DNA from: Rutidosis leptorrhynchoides
Lineage: Eukaryota > Streptophyta > Magnoliopsida > Asterales > Asteraceae
Assembly (NCBI RefSeq): GCF_046630445.1
Contig: NC_092341.1
Location: forward strand, 256,728,501-256,792,500
Length of the DNA stretch: 64,000 bases
Reading direction: 5' to 3'
In this document: piece after piece, positions 59,438 to 64,000 of the stretch
Position numbering within the stretch: the stretch's first letter is position 1
How the letters are laid out: the number at the start of each line of letters is the position of its first letter
Notes under the pieces: generated by a model
Databases searched by the model: none
What the model was told of the DNA's origin: nothing
What the model saw: the letters and a program-made list of their open reading frames with translations, nothing else
Position numbers and translations under genes: made by a program

Positions 59438-61258
59438 TATTGTGACGCCTCAAAGCAAGGTCTCGGTTGTGTATTAATGCAACGAACGAAAGTAATTGCT
59501 TATGCGTCTAGACAATTGAAGATTCACGAGCAGAATTATACGACGCATGATTTGGAATTAGGCGCGGTTGTTTTTGCATTAAAGACTTGGAGGCACTACT
59601 TATATGGGGTCAAAAGTATTATATATACCGACCACAAAAGTCTTCAACACATATTTAATCAGAAACAACTGAACATGAGGCAGCACAGATGGATTGAATT
59701 GTTGAATGATTATGACTTTGAGATTCGTTATCACCCGGGGAAGGCAAATGTGGTAGCCGATGCCATGAGCAGAAAGGACAGAGAACCCATTCGAGTAAAA
59801 GCTATGAATATAATGATTCACACTAACCTTACTACTCAAATAAAGGAGGCGCAACAAGGAGTTTTAAAAGAGAGAAATTTAAAGGATGAAATACCCAAAG
59901 GATCGGAGAATCATCTTAATATTCAGGAAGACGGAACCCGGTATAGGGCTGAAAGAATTTGGGTACCAAAATTTGGAGATTTGAGAGAAATGGTACTTAG
60001 AGAAGCTCATAAAACCAGATACTCAATACATCCTGGAACGGGAAAGATGTACAAGGATCTCAAGAAACATTTTTGGTGGCCGGGTATGAAAGCCGATTTT
60101 GCTAAATACGTAGAAGAATGTTTGACGTGTTCTAAGGTCAAAGCGGAGCATCAGAAACCATCAGGTCTACTTCAACAACCCGAAATCCCGGAATGGAAAT
60201 GGGAAAACATTACCATGGATTTCATCACTAAATTGCCAAGGACTGCAAGTGGTTTTGATACTATTTGGGTAATAGTTGATCGTCTCACCAAATCAGCACA
60301 CTTCCTGCCAATAAGAGATGATGACAAGATGGAGAAGTTAACACGATTGTATTTGAAGGAAGTCGTCTCCAGACATGGAATACCATTCTCTATTATCTCT
60401 GATAGGGATGGCAGATTTATTTCAAGATTCTGGCAGACATTACAGCAAGCATTAGGAACTCGTCTAGAATGAGTACTGCTTATCATCCACAAACTGATGG
60501 GCAGAGCGAAAGGATGATACAAATGCTTGAAGACATACTACGAGCATGTGTTATTGATTTCAGAAACAGTTGGGATCGACACCTTCCGTTAGCAGAATTT
60601 TCCTACAATAATAGCTACCATTCAAGCATTGAGATGGCGCTGTTTGAAGCACTCTATGGTAGAAATTGCAGGTCTCCGATTTGTTGGAGTGAAGTGGGGG
60701 ATAGGCAGATTACGGGTCCTAAAATAATGCAAGAAACTACCGAGAAGATCATCCAAATTCAACAACGGTTGAAAACCGCCCAAAGTAGACAAAAGAGCTA
60801 CGCTGACATTAAAAGAAAAGATATAGAATTTGAAATTGGAGAGATGGTCATGCTTAAAGTTGCACCTTGGAAAGGCGTTGTTCGATTTGGTAAACGAGGG
60901 AAATTAAACCCAAGGTATATTGGACCATTCAAGGTTATTGATCGTGTCGGACCAGTAGCTTACCGACTTGAGTTACCTCAACAACTCGCAGCTGTACATA
61001 ACACCTTCCACATCTCAAATTTTAAGAAATGTTTTGCTAAAGAAGAACTCACTATTCCGTTAGACGAAATCCAAATTAACAAAAAACTTCAATTTATCGA
61101 AGAACCCGTCGAAATAATGGATCGTGAGGTTAAAAGACTTAAGCAAAACAAGATACCAATTGTTAAGGTTCGATGGAATGCTCGTAGAGGACCTGAGTTC
61201 ACCTGGGAATGAGAAGATCAGATGAAGAAGAAATACCTGCACTTATTTCCATAAGATA
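59438..61258 (+). pseudogene. TE-D pol, second part: RNase H, integrase, chromodomain-like tail
   Basis: It resumes at [17 protein letters not shown] and runs through RNase H ([22 protein letters not shown]), the integrase zinc region ([24 protein letters not shown]) and the core ([22 protein letters not shown]). A one-base loss near 60470 shifts the frame at GTRL. The next frame has [12 protein letters not shown] with the catalytic Glu kept, [18 protein letters not shown] and the chromodomain-like [18 protein letters not shown] at 61210-61212 interrupts the tail (KKKYLHLFP). Confidence 0.9.
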
Positions 61259-61281
61259 CGTCAACACCTCCAACTGCTTAA

Positions 61282-61316
61282 AATTTCGGGACGAAATTTA
61301 TTTAACGGGTAGGTAC
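61282..61316 (+). promoter_or_regulatory. TE-D palindrome and polypurine tract
   Basis: AATTTCGGGACGAAATT (61282-61298) is followed by taacgggtaggtac (61303-61316) and the 3' LTR start TGTAGTGACC at 61317. Confidence 0.82.
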
Positions 61317-64000
61317 TGTAGTGACCCGAACTTTTCCATGTTTATTTATATTAATTGAATTTGATAATTACATGATTAAATGTTTCCAACATGTTAAGCA
61401 ATCGAACTTGTTAAGACGTGATTAATTAAAATAGGTTTCATATAGACAATTGACCACCCAAGTTGACCGGTGATTCACGAACGTTAAAACTTGTAAAAAC
61501 TATATGATGACATATATATGGTTACATATATAGTTAACATGATATTATGATAAGTAAGTATCTCATTAGGTATTTTAACAATGAGTTATATACATAAAAT
61601 TGAGTTTATTGAATTAAGAAACTCGAAACGATATATATAACGATTATCGTTATAACAACGTCTTACTAAATACATATGAATCATATTAAGATATTGATAC
61701 ACTATGTTTAATCATGATAAATTATAAGTAAACATGTCATTAACTGTATTAACAATGAACTACATACGTAAAAACAAGACTACTAACTTAATGATTTCGA
61801 AACGAGACATATATGTAACGATTATCGTTGTAACAACATTTAACTGTATATATATCATACTAAGATATATTAATATATCATAATATCATGATAATGTAAT
61901 AATTTAAAATCTATTTAGATATAATAAACAAAGGGTTAACAATACTTAACAAGATCGTTAACCTAAAGGTTTCAAAACAACATTTACATGTAACGACTAA
62001 CGATGACTTAACGACTCAGTTAAAATGTATATACATGTAGTGTTTTAATATGTATTCATACACTTTTGAAAGACTTCAAAACACTTATCAAAATACTTCT
62101 ACTTAACAAAAATGCTTACAATTACATCCTCGTTCAGTTTCATCAACAATTCAACTCGTATGCACCTTTATTCGTACTCGTACAATACACAGCTTTTAGA
62201 TGTATGTACTATTGGTATATACAATCCAATGATCAGCTCTTAGCAGCTCATGTGACTCACCTAACACATGTAGGAACCATCATTTGGCAACTAGCATGAA
62301 ATATCCCATAAAATTACAAAAATATTAGTAATCATTCATGACTTATTTACATGTAAACAAAATTACACATCCTTTATATCTAATCCATATATCAACGACC
62401 AAAAACACCTACAAACACTTTAATTCTTCAATTTTCTTCATCTAATTGATCTCTCTCAAGTTCTATCTTCAAGTTCTAAGTGTTCTTCATAAATTCTATA
62501 AGTTCTAGTTTCATAAAATTAAGAATACTTCCAAGTTTGCTAGCTTACTTCCAATCTTGTAAAGTGATCATCCAACCTCAAGAAATTTTTTTTATTTATA
62601 GTAAGATATCTTTCTAATACAAGGTAATACTCATATTCAAACTTTGATTCAATTTCTATAACTATAACAATCTTATTTCGAGTGAAAATCTTACTTGAAC
62701 TTGTTTTCGTGTCATGATTCTGCTTCAAGAACCTTCAAGCCATCCAAGGATCCTTTGAAGCTAGATCTATTTTTCTCATTTCCAGTAGGTTTATCCACAA
62801 AACCTAAGGTAGTAATGATGTTCATAACATCATTCGATTCATATATATAAAACTACCTTATTCGAAGGTTTAAACATGAAATCACTAGAACATAGTTTAG
62901 TTAATTCTAAACTTGTTCGCAAATAAAAGTTAATCCATCTAACTTGAATTTTAAAATCAACTAAACACATGTTCTATATCTATATTATATGCCAACTTAA
63001 TGATTTAAAACCTGGAAACACGAAAAACACCGTAAAACCGGACATACGCCGTCGTAGTAACACCGCGGGCTGTTTTGGGTTTGATAATTAAAAACTATGA
63101 TAAACTTTGATATAAAAGTTGTTCTTCTGGGAAAATGATTTTTCTTATAAACATGAAACTATATCCAAAAATCATGGTTAAACTCAAAGTGGAAATATGT
63201 TTTTCAAAATGGTCATCAAGACGTCGTTCTTTCGACTGAAATGACTACCTCTTACAAAAACGACTTGTAACTTATATTTTCGACTATAAACCTATACTTT
63301 TTCTATTTAGATTCATAAAATAGAGTTCAATATGAAACCATAGAAATTTGATTCACTCAAAACGGATTTAAAACGAAGAAGTTATGGGTAAAACATGATT
63401 GGATATTTTTTGATTGTTGTAGCTACGGGAAATATTGTAACAATTATATACAAATCATATCCTAGCTAACTAATATTGTAATATACATGTATTCTAATAT
63501 ATTATGTAATCTTGGAATACCATAGACACGTATGCAAATGTTTTGACATATCATATCGACCCATGTATATATATTATTTGGAACAACCATAGACACTCTA
63601 TATGCAGTAATGTTTGAGTTAGCTATACAGGGTTGAGGTTGATTTCCAAAATATATATACTTAGAGTTGTGATCTAGCCTGAGACGTGTATACACTGGGT
63701 CGTGGATTGGGTCAAGATAATATATATCAATTTATTTTCTGTACATCTAACTATGGACAACTAGTTGTAGGTTACTAATGAGGACAGCTGACTTAATAAA
63801 CTTAAAACATTAAAATGTATTAAAAATGTTGTAAATATATTTTGAACATACTTTAATATATATGTGCATATTTGTTATAGGTTCGTGAATCGACCAGTGG
63901 CCAAGTCTTACTTCTCGACGAAGTAAAAATATGTGAAAGTGAGTTATAGTCCCACTTTTAAAATCTAATATTTTGGGATGAGAATACATGCAGTTTTATA
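61317..64000 (+). mobile_element. TE-D 3' LTR (cut by window end)
   Basis: It matches 39019 onward closely over 2684 bases. By comparison with the 5' LTR about 770 bases remain outside the window. An open frame without ATG (62066-62299) recurs in the related LTRs, but shows no domain. Confidence 0.92.

Noticed and set aside
62066..62299. A 77-codon frame repeated in several TE-D/TE-E LTRs, in the sense direction (also minus 47890-48123, 55644-55877, 58532-58765)
   Set aside because: It starts at TTG, has no ATG, and the TE-D 5' LTR copy is broken by a stop. Repetition follows from LTR copying. No domain.

Overview
The window looks like intergenic DNA from a large, repeat-rich flowering-plant genome. 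It is AT-rich with long (AT)n tracts and consists almost wholly of nested LTR retrotransposons of the Ty3/gypsy (Metaviridae) type. Pol ends in a chromodomain-like tail and primer sites match initiator tRNA-Met, which fits chromoviruses of the Tekay/Del kind. LTR style and the F-box relative suggest a eudicot, perhaps Asteraceae, but this is a guess. No ordinary host gene, rRNA, tRNA or CRISPR array was seen.

Layout. 1-349 is the end of a truncated LTR. TE-A (minus strand, 665-34633, imperfect 5-bp target duplication TTGGC/TTGAC) is the oldest frame of the left half. Its left LTR (665-6620) holds a solo LTR (1553-4488). Its pol remnant holds a second solo LTR (8436-11739). Its right LTR (14435-34633) is split by two plus-strand elements: TE-B (15532-24492, both LTRs present) and TE-C (24746-33255, 5' end eroded). 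34639-36105 is non-coding repeat DNA. The right half begins with the LTR and last 82 internal bases of a minus-strand element, TE-F (36106-39018). TE-F is interrupted by TE-D (plus, 39019 to beyond the window end), and TE-D is interrupted inside RNase H by TE-E (minus, 45427-59437), a member of the same family.

Gene content. All gag-pol frames carry stops or frameshifts. TE-E is the best preserved, with a 995-codon open stretch. TE-A, TE-C and TE-E carry an accessory frame between primer site and gag. In TE-E this is followed by an intact 227-residue F-box protein frame on the same strand as gag-pol, which TE-D lacks. That apparent retrotransposon-borne F-box module is the most interesting item here. 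Next are a seven-unit array of covarying hairpins in the TE-B LTR, and a copy of the polypurine tract inside a hairpin just upstream of gag in TE-C, TE-D and TE-E.

All boundaries and comparisons were read by eye. Percent identities and ages are rough.
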